DNA of 64,000 bases. Source: Ischnura elegans. Taxonomy: Eukaryota; Arthropoda; Insecta; Odonata; Coenagrionidae. Every line of letters starts with the position of its first letter. Position 1 is the stretch's first letter. A model generated the notes under the pieces. The model saw nothing but the letters and a program-made list of their open reading frames with translations. It was not told where the DNA came from and did no database searches. The stretch is from the NCBI RefSeq assembly GCF_921293095.1, contig NC_060251.1:97388566-97452565 (forward strand). The letters are read 5' to 3'. Position numbers and translations under genes: made by a program. This document shows, piece by piece, positions 44,442 through 53,524 of this stretch.

Positions 44442-44457
44442 GATTTATGTAGAAAAT

Positions 44458-44538
44458 CTGGAAAGATAAAGAAACCCTTATCAAAACCTTATTCCCAATA
44501 GCCTACTGCTTTGATTATGTGCTATTCATTATACTCAC
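44458..44538 (-). other. Predicted 81-nt intron in the polymerase 5' leader
   Basis: On the minus strand a GTGAGT donor (44538-44533) and a pyrimidine-rich acceptor ending TTTCTTTATCTTTCCAG (AG at 44459-44458) are ideally spaced, ending 16 nt before the ATG. Length fits the other predicted introns of the element (86 and 76 nt). Confidence 0.55.
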
Positions 44539-44687
44539 GGTTGTAGATGGATTGAGGATACGGGTTCTCTCTCACAAAGTATCTGTTGGTTTGAGAATGC
44601 ACGATTCTTTGGTTCACAGAGCAACGCAGAGATACTCAATTATTAAAAGCTGAACTGCAACTGATAACACCTCTCTTCAAATTGTAA

Positions 44688-44695
44688 TATTTATA
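44688..44695 (-). promoter_or_regulatory. TATA box of the leftward polymerase promoter
   Basis: TATAAATA on the minus strand, about 250 nt before the polymerase ATG and upstream of the predicted leader intron. It is one half of a divergent promoter region. Confidence 0.55.
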
Positions 44696-44824
44696 CAAAA
44701 ACAAGCTAGCATTCTCCCATTGCTATGACTGGAAGCTATCGCGTTGCGTTCGTTCCACTCGGTGATTATCTTACGAATGATTCTCTCACCTTCCCATATT
44801 CAATGTGCAGGGAGTGGTAATTGG

Positions 44825-45180
44825 GGTATTCGAGGTTATTGGTCCTACCTTTTTGGTATATCGAAAGCAGAGTGAAAGTAGCGTTATTCGAGGTTAATTA
44901 TCTATCCTTCCTGATCGAATGAGTGCGAGGTGAGAGTAACGTTATTCGTGATTTATGATCTATCCTTTCTGATTGAATGAGCGCGAGGTAAGAGTAACGT
45001 TATTCGAGATTTATGATCTATCCTTTCTAGTCGAATGATCGCGAGGTGAGAGTAACGTTATTCGAGATTTATGACCTATCCTTTCTGGTCGAATGAGCGC
45101 GAGGTGAGAGTAACGTTATTCGAGGTTAATTATCTATCCTTTCTGAGCGAAGGAGTGCGAGTATGATATTAGCGTTATTC
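44825..45180 (+). repeat. 58-bp direct repeat array in the divergent intergenic region
   Basis: The phrase GTTATTC recurs at 44883, 44941, 44999, 45057, 45115 and 45174, i.e. at 58, 58, 58, 58 and 59 bp. Each unit contains ATCTATCCTTTCT, then GAATGAGCGCGAGGTGAG and AGTAACGTTATTCGAG; a degenerate unit precedes the first. The array lies between the polymerase TATA box and the TATA box of the rightward gene, so it could be an enhancer, an operator or a replication-related element. Confidence 0.9.
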
Positions 45181-45245
45181 TATAACCACCATGTGAACTA
45201 GTTTCAACCGGATGAAGCCTGCTTTAACGCATCACTCGGAGTATG

Positions 45246-45254
45246 TATATAAAG
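45246..45254 (+). promoter_or_regulatory. TATA box of the CxxC-protein gene
   Basis: TATATAAAG lies directly after the 58-bp repeat array and 40 bp before the ATG at 45294. It overlaps the first in-frame ATG of the open frame (45243), which is therefore unlikely to be the true start. Confidence 0.65.
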
Positions 45255-45293
45255 AGCATGCATCGACCTGCAATTTTACCATTACGCTTTGAG

Positions 45294-46151
45294 ATGTTTA
45301 CCATTTTGAATCGTGAGCAATTTGAGGAGGTGAATACTTCCTCATCAGCTATTTACAGACGAGGATATTATTCTGGTGTTAGATTTCAATCGCTATACCA
45401 ACTTTGTCTATCGGTGTTAACATCTTGTGTCGATAAAAAAACAGATATTTATAAGTTAGAAATACCTCGAACTATTCAGACTGATGCGGTGTATTTTATT
45501 GAATTATATAGGATGATTCTATGGAAAAATTGGTTAACATACTTGTCAGATGACTCAAAAGATCAATATGAATTAGAAATTTACAATTTTGGACTTGATT
45601 TTGAATCGCGTCTATCTCAGTATGCATTTCAACTGCTTCTTCAAACGCCAATTAATTTTCTTCACATTCTGGAAAGTTGTATCGGAAATCCTATTCATGT
45701 CGTAATTATGAGTTATTACTTCTTGTACAATTCTGGAAGGCTTATGTTTTGTAGGGATTGTGCTAGTAGAATTCGCCCACATAGACCGACGAGTGTATAC
45801 GTTTATTCTCATCATACAGTTATATATTCTTTAACTTCATTGGTAGAATTAATTGAAAAGGAAGATAATTGGTGCGCGAATTGCATTAGAAAACCTTTGT
45901 TTATTTTAATGGATCACTCAGAGTGTGCATATAGTTTTCAAGAACACAAGCCCTCGTCATTATTTGATTCATCATCTAATGATTCTATACCAAGAGAAAC
46001 AAATCACTCATTTACATTCGCGTTTAATACGCATAGAAGAAGGCGACATCTGTGTCACGTGAAGGAATTTAATCTAGCTAGAAAGAGAAGACTCGTTCAC
46101 TCATACAATTCAAGCGATACCTTTTACGATTCATCCTGCTCTTCAGACTGA
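45294..46151 (+). CDS. Uncharacterised CxxC/CxxC protein
   Basis: I choose the ATG at 45294 (285 residues) because a TATA box covers the upstream ATG at 45243; an ATG at 45258 is possible. I do not recognise the family. The first 140 residues are helical and leucine/tyrosine-rich (FRFQSLYQLCLSVL-like; LYRMILWKNWLTYL). A likely zinc site is formed by CRDC and, 37 residues on, CANC. The last 80 residues are serine-rich and acidic at the very end, with a basic nuclear-localisation-like stretch (RRRRHLCHVKEFNLARKRR). A nuclear zinc-binding regulatory role is a reasonable guess. It shares its promoter region with the divergently transcribed polymerase. Confidence 0.75.
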   Translation: MFTILNREQFEEVNTSSSAIYRRGYYSGVRFQSLYQLCLSVLTSCVDKKTDIYKLEIPRTIQTDAVYFIELYRMILWKNWLTYLSDDSKDQYELEIYNFGLDFESRLSQYAFQLLLQTPINFLHILESCIGNPIHVVIMSYYFLYNSGRLMFCRDCASRIRPHRPTSVYVYSHHTVIYSLTSLVELIEKEDNWCANCIRKPLFILMDHSECAYSFQEHKPSSLFDSSSNDSIPRETNHSFTFAFNTHRRRRHLCHVKEFNLARKRRLVHSYNSSDTFYDSSCSSD

Positions 46152-46218
46152 TGTTATGGCTGTACCCCCTCTCCATTTTTTCTACGCCATGCATTACTGT
46201 TCTTAACCCTTCACCTAG

Positions 46219-46226
46219 TATAAATA
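46219..46226 (+). promoter_or_regulatory. TATA box of the dUTPase transcript
   Basis: TATAAATA about 25-30 bp before a TCACAC initiator-like site near 46246; the first ATG used for dUTPase is about 280 nt further on. Confidence 0.6.
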
Positions 46227-46305
46227 CCTGCATTGCTTCCTTGGTTAATCACACTCGCCGTTCCACTGCAATCGTACTCCGACTTCGTCGCTACCGCCAC
46301 CTCAT

Positions 46306-46530
46306 ACCGTGAAGAAGCTGCTCATCTGTTGACGTGTTCCTTCTTCATCACCAACTTTCCACGCAGTTTGTCAGCTCCTGCGACATCTAGTTCCCGCGCC
46401 GTCTCTGCTGTCGCCTTCTACCGTGAAAAAGCTGCTCATCTGTTGACGTGTTCCTTCTTCACCACCAACTTCCACGCAGATCGTCATTTTCTCCAGCTCC
46501 TGCGTCTCCTGGTTCCCGCACCGCCACCGC
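46306..46530 (+). repeat. 114-bp tandem duplication in the dUTPase leader
   Basis: Copies start at 46306 and 46420; both contain GCTGCTCATCTGTTGACGTG and TTCCACGCAG. An open frame through both copies gives repeated YRE(E/K)AAHLLTCSFF, but its position upstream of the dUTPase start codon suggests leader sequence rather than a protein. Confidence 0.8.
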
Positions 46531-46531
46531 A

Positions 46532-47157
46532 ATGGATACTGCTGCTGCCTTTAACGACGTCTCCACCGCTTCTGTGACCTCCGCTGCAGACGCTGGCGTC
46601 AATATTCCCTTGGACAGGGACTCCACCTTAATGGGGTACATATTATTTAGTTTATTTTGAATTTTATATTATATTATTTATATTGGAGGTAAGAATCCTT
46701 TCTTTATTTTTCTTGCTTCAGAATATCCATCAACGTCAGAAAATTACATCCACTCGCCACACTACCTTACGCTTCTTACTCAATGCCTGCTGGGTTTGAT
46801 TTAACCGCTATCGAGGATAGCATTATCCCTATGGGGGGTCGGGGTTTAGTCAGAACTGGACTCTGTTTTGAGATTCCAAAAGGATTGTACGGTCACCTAG
46901 CATCTCGTTCCGGGTTAGCGGTTAAGTTTGGGATTGCTGTCGGGGCGGGTATAATAGACGCTGATTTCCGTGGAGAAATAATGGTACTTCTATTCAATCA
47001 TGGTGGCATGGATTTTTCCATTTCTCCTGGTGATCGGATATGTCAGATTATATTTGAAAAGATTGCCACGGGGGTTACGTTTAAGGTGACCAATGAAACC
47101 CTTTCAATGACTTCACGAGATAAGGGAGGATTTGGAAGTTCTGGTAATACCACTTAG
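46532..47157 (+). CDS. DUT: Trimeric-type dUTPase, spliced
   Basis: Exon 2 (46722-47157) encodes all five motifs: AGFDL, ASRSGLA, GAGIIDADFRGEI, GDRICQIIF and RDKGGFGSSG. Translating upstream of the internal ATG (46783) gives KLHPLATLPYASYSMPAGFDL in part, the usual start of the enzyme, so the frame continues to a splice acceptor (TTTTTCTTGCTTCAG, AG at 46720-46721). Exon 1 (46532-46635) ends at a GTACAT donor in matching phase, giving an 86-nt intron and a mature protein of about 180 residues. The enzyme hydrolyses dUTP and limits uracil in the replicating element. The exon 1 part (MDTAAAF..., Ala/Ser-rich) is not conserved. Alternative: an unspliced start at 46783, which would lack only the leading strand. 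Confidence 0.88.
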
Positions 47158-47225
47158 TTTATTATAATTCAATGTGTCTATTTACATGTCTACTTTTTTA
47201 AATTATTTCTTTCTTTTTCCATTAG

Positions 47226-47626
47226 ATTGCTGACCTGTTCAACATCGTCGTCTCCTTCTACCTCTTCCACCTCTTCAGTAAGCATTTTATCAATTAGTAG
47301 ACTTTTTAGCTGTATAGTTGAAACCCTAAAATTTTTTCCATTCTTTTTTAAAGGTTCGCCAGAAATTATTGGACACCCAATCGTCCAATGAATTTCTGAA
47401 GAAGGAGGAAATGGAAGATGGTGTTAAATTCAAAATCCTAAAGGTCGAGAAAATAGGCACTCGCTTTGGGGAGAAGCTGATGGGGAAGCTAATGGTTAAC
47501 GGAAGAATGAGAAAGTTAATTCTTCCCAGTATTTTTACTTTGACAGAGAAGGAAATAATGATGTATAATTATGGAGGGGACGAAGTTTATGTATTTAAAA
47601 AAAACAATTTAATTAAAATTGAGTAA
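47226..47626 (+). CDS. Small OB-fold-like protein, probably spliced and sharing exon 1 with dUTPase
   Basis: The 3' exon (47354-47626) encodes FKILKVEKIGTRFGEKLM, RKLILPSIFTLTEKEI and YVFKKNNLIKI, a pattern I associate with small OB-fold-like proteins of insect elements (TkyG..., LP.rf). A 76-nt intron (donor TCAGTAAG at 47278, acceptor TTTTTTAAAG ending 47353) joins it in phase to a 52-nt exon (47226-47277, Ser/Thr-rich). That exon has a good acceptor (CTTTTTCCATTAG) and needs 2 nt from an upstream exon, exactly what dUTPase exon 1 supplies. Without splicing the first ATG is 47411 (71 residues). Single-stranded DNA binding is a guess. Confidence 0.6.
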
Positions 47627-47730
47627 AGAATTTATGTTGTATTTTTTACTTACCTTCCTTCCCGCTCACTCTCCTCTTCCATTTGCATCACACATTGAAG
47701 ATAAATCAGCACCATCCATCCGTATTACAT

Positions 47731-48003
47731 CTAGGGATGAATTAGCTGCATCAGTAATTGTGATGTCTCTCTGACTGGTATAGTTCCAAAAGTGATTACT
47801 GCTTCAGCATCTTTTCTGGTTCCGTAGCAGATGCAAATATTGAAGTAGTCTCCATATGATATCTGATGCATTTCTAGGTCTCTCCCGACATATTCCATAT
47901 CTTCTACGTATGTAATTGAATCCACAGCTAATGTAAGATGTTCTATGCAAATCCAATATATGCAGTAACTTTCTTCTACTTCCCACAGAATAATCTGTAT
48001 CAT
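47731..48003 (-). CDS. Uncharacterised right-end protein, possibly spliced
   Basis: Ninety residues from ATG 48003, acidic (VEDMEYVGRDLEMHQISYGDYF) with a hydrophobic start and several cysteines; no recognised domain. Directly upstream on the minus strand is a strong splice acceptor (TTTTTTTTTCTTTTAG, ending at 48007), and a strong donor (CAAAGGTAAGA, intron start 48791) lies about 785 nt away. The gene may therefore have a 5' leader exon near the right TIR. The exon would be non-coding, because its frames do not join this one without a stop. It converges on the rightward genes. Confidence 0.5.
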   Translation of the reverse strand: MIQIILWEVEESYCIYWICIEHLTLAVDSITYVEDMEYVGRDLEMHQISYGDYFNICICYGTRKDAEAVITFGTIPVRETSQLLMQLIHP

Positions 48004-48075
48004 GATCTAAAAGAAAAAAAAACTTACTATTACTCAAATTCTATTATCTAACTCATAACGGAGATAATATAAAAC

Positions 48076-48556
48076 TATAAGGTTTGAAATAAAAGTTGAT
48101 TCAAAGAATTATTTGCATTAACTTATTTAAATTAGTATTTGCTACCGTCACATACACACTCATCAATTCATAGCTAAATCAATCGAATTATCGTGATGCG
48201 ATCTGATACAGGGATGCACTTAAATTGTTACCTAACTTGTTACGGTTGTGTCGATGGATTTGTGATTTTGAATTCGTCGTAAGACATCAGATTTCTAGAC
48301 GTCAGAACGAGACGTAAGAAGGAATAATAATTCCACGCGTAATCGGAATGGTGACAATACCCCTGCTGAAAGAATCACGTCGGCGATCAAACTATTTCCT
48401 TTCATCACCGGGAATATGGAGTAAAAAAAAGCTATGATAGCATTAACGTAAGAAATGATAACCGCCATATACATGAAATTATAAGGTTTGAAATAAAATT
48501 TGGTTCAAAGAAATATTCACATTAACTTTTTTAAATTAATATTTCCCTCTGTTACA
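48076..48556. repeat. Pair of about 77-bp direct repeats
   Basis: TATAAGGTTTGAAATAAAA and the following sequence to TTAAATTA...TATTT occur at about 48076-48153 and 48479-48556, about 403 bp apart, with around 85-90% identity by eye. They lie inside the predicted right-end intron. The remaining part of 48009-48800 shows nothing else. Confidence 0.7.
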
Positions 48557-48803
48557 TGAATGTACAGTAATACACTGGTAAATAAAGTACAGCATTCTCG
48601 TTTCGAATTTCATTTCGTCATCCCATTGTATAAAATGGTATCGCACCTTTTTCTCCTAGTTCCCCATTCCATACTTGAAGATATCCTCCGAAGGAATAAC
48701 GACATGCAATAATATTACTGAACATAAATGGTTTATTCAATGTATTCTAACTTTGCTAAAATATACCTTAAAATAATGGAAAAAATCTTACCTTTGAGTC
48801 CTA

Positions 48804-48980
48804 TCATGACGGTTGTATCTCCGACAATCCAGCTCGTATGTATCCATCGGGAAGAATGAGTTCTTCTTTGTCGCTGACGAGAGGATAAGTGGAGGTATCT
48901 TCCTTTGCTTCTTGGTAAGAAGCTTTAACACGTAAGGGGCTAGTCGTAAAATTGCTCGTAAACCTCGCTTGGGTGATCAT
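48804..48980 (-). CDS. Possible small right-end protein
   Basis: A 58-codon frame from ATG 48980 (MITQARFTSN, ending ILPDGYIRAGLSEIQPS). It ends 12 nt before the splice donor at 48792/48791. It mirrors the left-end gene by lying just inside the TIR. There is no domain and no obvious TATA box; it could equally be leader sequence. Confidence 0.25.
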   Translation of the reverse strand: MITQARFTSNFTTSPLRVKASYQEAKEDTSTYPLVSDKEELILPDGYIRAGLSEIQPS

Positions 48981-49079
48981 ATATCTGAGGTGCGGAAGTC
49001 CATTGTTACAGCGGTGAGTGGAGGGTCCCTTTTGAAAGGTGCCGTACGTGACACGCACGAGAGATGAGTGGGGGGGGGG

Positions 49080-49262
49080 TAGGGAGTTGGCTCGGTGTTG
49101 TCCTCTCGGAGCCGAGAATGGAAGAGCTTGGGAAAGCTGAGGAGGACAGGAGGGGGGAGGGGAGAGGTCGCTGTGAAAGTCCGTCTGGTGATATCGTAAT
49201 TAATGACTCCTTTAATGGATAATTGACCTCAATTGTCCTGAAACATACAAAAGCTAACTACT
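49080..49262 (-). repeat. Polinton right terminal inverted repeat
   Basis: 183 bp identical, inverted, to 31886-32068. The inner boundary is a run of 10 G at 49070-49079. Confidence 0.97.
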
Positions 49263-49268
49263 ATGTTG
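49263..49268. repeat. Target-site duplication, right (ATGTTG)
   Basis: Same hexamer as 31880-31885, directly abutting the end of the right TIR. Confidence 0.95.
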
Positions 49269-49524
49269 CTTCTATGCAACATCGAAAATGTTTAAACTTT
49301 CAGCTCTATCCAGGAAATATCTTAACTACCTATTATTTTGAAGAGTAAATTTAAATGAAGAAATATTTAGCTGCCAGGATAAATATCATTGCGTGTAAAA
49401 TTTTCAAGATTTCAAACTGAAAAACCTTGAAATTTTATTTTTCCCAGAATCAGCTATAGGTTAGAAAGGGTTCAGATGGCCTCCATAAGTGTTGTTACCA
49501 AACGCGCATTTAAATGGGTTTGCA
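49269..49524. other. Flank right of the Polinton
   Basis: The pre-insertion sequence should join 31879 to this stretch through a single ATGTTG. No gene seen. Confidence 0.4.
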
Positions 49525-49800
49525 CAAGTCGCCACTCGTGTCACCGACGGTCAAAGTAATCCGAGTTTCAGGGGGAAATAAGGTAAAATGAGGGCGTTTT
49601 AACGAAAATTAATATACATGATGATGTGATCTATCAAATTCATTACTTTTCAATGCTATTCCTCGCAATAACAAACGTTATGCAGCAATTCAGTGGAAAA
49701 AAGTCATCACCTCGCCGTGGACATTTTTGAAAACCGATTAAAATGCGACCGAAGTGGCAACTGAAATCAGCCTTCTGTGGGATGGAATTGGGCCTCCTCT
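49525..49800 (-). repeat. Dispersed repeat, inverted copy of 18137-18445
   Basis: Reading the minus strand gives the same order of phrases as at 18137-18445 (CTTCGGTCGCATTTTAATCG, CAAAAATGTCC, AATAGCATTGAA, GACGGTCAAAGTAATCCG on plus). Two copies 31 kb apart indicate an interspersed family. Confidence 0.65.
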
Positions 49801-52800
49801 ATGCAGTCCTTTTGGGTAAGGATATGGATAGATGAGGCAGTTTCTAAATGAGATACAAGGGAGACAGAAGGTTTGGATGGAGCGCGTACACCAGCCGTTG
49901 ACGAATAAAATTATTCTCTAACACTCTCACCTAGCATTTATTGAAGTCCTTTATTATTCCGTGGAAAATGCCTATGCCTATAGCGCTTTCTGTGCACCTT
50001 CAATTGTTGAAGAATTGCGCAGCATTGTAGTTTTTTAAGTTAACGCACAAATCTAGTTCGTGTTTTCTTCTTTTTAACTAGGTATACCTGTTTAAGCGAC
50101 AACTACCAAACGAGCCATGTGGCTCAGGAGGGTTCCTATAGTTAACATTTAAAATGTATAATTTCTATCTTATCGAATTGCACAATTTACGTAATTTTTT
50201 ACATGGAAAAACATACATAAGCGTTTTGAGCTAAGAGGTCGGTTAAGATTGTTATTGCTTTTGTGTGCCATTGCATGAAAAATATTTTTGAAATTCAAAA
50301 AAAAATTAAAAATAATATTTCTGTACCGGATCCCATATGCTCGCAGCGTACTCAAGGTGCAGATGACTGCTGATGATGACATTCCTGCCTGATTGATCTC
50401 GGATGCATTTTGTATTCAAATACGTGATCAGAAGATGCAGCCTTTCTGTAACGGAGAATCAGGCTCCCACGTTAAAACCGCGACATAAATAATCGAGGGA
50501 GAAAAGCAGTTAGCCAAAGATTTCCTTCGAATCATGAATCAAATTTCATTTTGCGATCTCGAAATTTACGATCGCGGAATTCCTCGACTCCCATAGAATA
50601 TCAATGAGAAGCAATTTCATCCCAAGCTCTTATGAAGACAAATTTGAATTTTTAGCCTGAGAAAAAGGCCGGCGTCTAATAATTTCAAAAATAGATGCGC
50701 ACTAAATCTGTTATCTATGTGTAGATAAGAACGAATAGCTCCTAAGTTTACTCAATATCCCACTGTCTATATCGAATTAGCTACAGCCCGAAGGCATGTA
50801 GTTTTTTCGTCTCTTCAAAAAACTGGTTTATGAAGTAGATAAGAATTATTAAATAGGATATAAGACAACTTCTAACTTTCTCTAGGTAGGGGTTTTAGTA
50901 CGATAAAATGCTTGTGTCATTAATAAATTCGTGCCCAATCAATCAAAGCTACAGTAAAATATATGCTATGAAAGGTTTCTCGTTAATAACACAATTTCGA
51001 TTACTATGATCGTTACTTTGTGTGTGCTTGAAAATCATCACCAAATTTCCGCAAATAGCTTTTATAAATACTGTTTATATTAACCATAGTGGTATCCATA
51101 GATGTAATAAAACGTATGCTTTGTTTCGCTGCAACCGACGCGGCGCCTTTTACCCGACGCGACCGTGAGCGTAGATTTTTTTCCCGCCTGTGACCTGACG
51201 CTTTATTGTGTTTTAGTTTTATATTACCTAGTCTACTTTATGTAGCAGGCTGATTTCTTAAAATGTTGTAAAGCTCAATACATTTCACTCTTCCTATAAA
51301 ATTCTTGTTTCTAGATATGTTATCTGCATAAAAAATTGATACCGTTTTATAAGCATCGTCCATAGTTTATGCAATGTTTATTGTGTATCTAACTGCAAAT
51401 TTAACAATAAAAATGTATAAACATTATTCGAACAACTTACTTCCCGCTGGCGTCAAAATGATGTGCCGCTGTACTTTGCAAATTTATATCTGGACTTCAG
51501 TGCATGTTTTAATAATGAATAACATGTTATTTTAAAGGATATTTTATTCTTAATTCTGATTTATTATTTTTTTATGAAAAATTCTAAAATTAAAACACGC
51601 AAGTGCAATAAATGACTTTGCGCACTAAAAATTAGCCGTGTGAACTTCAGCCAGAAATTAATGTCAACTTCATGAACTTTGTAAGTAAACCTAGGGAAAA
51701 CTACAACCCCTACATTATTCACCTCCCACTTTAAGTTGCAAGCATTAATGTAGATTAATAAAATGGCTTTTGAATATTTTTGGAGCGAATATTTTGTTGC
51801 AAAATGACGAAAATGTTCAAACATTATCTAGTCCTACAGTTTACCCCGAAAGAAAAAATAAAAATGATAGAAAAACTTCTGAACTTATTTGCAATTTTTT
51901 TAACAGAACGTATATAACTTAACACAAAGCTAGAAGTGAAAAAGTGTGTATTTTCGAGCTGAGCCGAATTATGAGAGATGGGTAGTGCTAACTAGTACTT
52001 AATGCTAATATTCACTCGCGCCGCCTTATTAAGTGCAGAGCTCTCTCCGACCGGGGCATAAAGGGTCCTAATACTCATACCCAACTACTTTTCGCCGAGT
52101 CACGGCATTCCTTAATGGAATTACGCACAAGGCTTGAGAGCGTCCTGTATCCTAAGAATGAGGTCGTTAATGCACCGACTACCATTGCCCTCGATTACTT
52201 GTTCATTATCTGCACTAATTCAAACCCTCGTTTGGCGGATCCTCTCTAGATGGCGTGCGATCATTAGAGGCTTAATTTGACAAACACCGCCGCCAGCTTG
52301 CGACTCCGTGCGAGTAATACTGTGGTCATTAAGGTGTGAAATGAATGCGTACCTGCTTTTTAAACCTTTATGAAAATCAATGACCGCATAATACCGATTT
52401 AATTTTAATAAAATTACAAGCAAAAATTAAACTGTGTATTTTATCAACATAGACACAGCCGTAGTTTCCACACGTAGTTTTTATTTATCCCGTTCGGTTA
52501 CAACTGAAATTTTTTTCTACAAATATTGATACATTTATGAATATTCATCCAAATTTAACTTTGACATTTATCATGTATTTGAAAAGGGTGCCAAGGTGGA
52601 TTTAACGTAAAATTTTGAAATCGGAGTGTAGTCAAATATGTATCGAGAAAATATAGTTAATTTGGTGGTTTCTAATGACGATCTCACCTTTTCTTGCTGT
52701 ACAAGTCCCTCGTTAAATGTTATCCCCACCCACCTCTCACAGCAATTCTTGAAAATGACGTGTGTACAAGCCTTGAAACCGGTTGAGATGAATAAATAAT

Positions 52801-53485
52801 TATGGAAAATTACTACGGCTGCTTCTATCCTACTACCATGAATTTCCACAAAGTAAACTCATTACAATCGCTCGAAAGTTTTATTTATAAGTAGCAAAGA
52901 GAGACAAATTTCTCATTTACACCATCGTTGCCACATCTAACCTTATAGTAATTTTTTCGACAGGAATATACACACGTGAATATTTTTTAAATCCATTAAT
53001 TTTGTTTGTTATGATTAGAAAACTGTCATGCATGTTGAAAATATAGTGTTCTTAAATCGATATTTCACAGGAAGATATTTCCTTTAAAGACTTTCATACG
53101 AATCTGTAGCCGTCATAAAACATTATTCTCGTCTTGAATGCCAGAGATCACTGATCAGAGTTCTTAATAAAAAATATCCATCGCTTTGAAAAATGTCAAC
53201 CTTCTTATATTAATAGACTAACTGAGGCCAGAAAAAAATAATTTTTATCTCCATAATCCAGTATTTAATCTACCCAGGTTTAACATTATTTTACATTTTC
53301 TACTGTAAAATCAAAAGTTATACAAAACTATATCAAATGCTCCTGGTGAATAGGTAATTTTAATGAATTCTTCTCGGGTACCAAAACTCCTATAGCCAAT
53401 TGGACGACACCTAAGGCATATTGTTGTCCTCGGTAAACGGTCGTATAGGTTCAGTGTGGAATTGGACTTTCAAAGAGTGACACGT
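49801..53485. other. Long AT-rich non-coding flank
   Basis: No gene recognised. AGCATTTATTGAAGTCCTTT near 49935 may be the extreme 3' end of a LINE related to the one at 3631-3963. Confidence 0.35.
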
Positions 53486-53524
53486 CCTTGAAGATGGGAG
53501 ACAAGTCGTCTCTCGAAACGTCGG
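53486..53524 (+). ncRNA. Hammerhead-ribozyme-like motif
   Basis: The sequence has CTTGAAGATG (in place of CTGATGA), a hairpin GAGAC-aagtc-GTCTC as stem II, then CGAAACGTCGG, which provides the conserved GAAA and a GTC cleavage triplet. Such motifs are found in Penelope-like retroelement terminal repeats and in retrozymes. The first core box has an insertion, so activity is uncertain. Confidence 0.45.

Larger units (their letters stand above)
31886..49262. mobile_element. Complete Polinton/Maverick (adintovirus-like) element
   Basis: The 17,377-bp element is delimited by 183-bp identical terminal inverted repeats beginning AG and by a perfect 6-bp TSD. It encodes the full Polinton hallmark set: protein-primed PolB, retrovirus-type integrase, packaging ATPase, adenain-like protease, double jelly-roll major capsid and penton-like minor capsid. 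It also carries core and tail-like virion proteins, a dUTPase and several accessory genes. All hallmark frames are open, suggesting a young and possibly active copy. The structural gene set indicates the potential to form virions. Adintovirus and Polinton are used here as overlapping names; the lineage was not tested phylogenetically. Confidence 0.97.

Noticed and set aside
44825..45180. CRISPR array
   Set aside because: The 58-bp units are contiguous direct repeats without unique spacers, in a eukaryotic element.
45243..45293. Upstream ATG start for the CxxC protein
   Set aside because: The ATG overlaps a TATATAAAG box, so transcription should start downstream of it.
46233..46577. 114-codon leader frame as a real protein
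   Set aside because: It is built from the 114-bp tandem duplication in the 5' leader and runs out of frame with dUTPase exon 1; no known domain.
47804..48037. 77-codon alternative minus frame overlapping 47731-48003
   Set aside because: It crosses the likely splice acceptor and has an Arg-rich shadow-like composition; the other frame is more protein-like.
31886..49262. LTR retrotransposon
   Set aside because: Terminal repeats are inverted, no reverse transcriptase is present, and the gene set is that of a Polinton.
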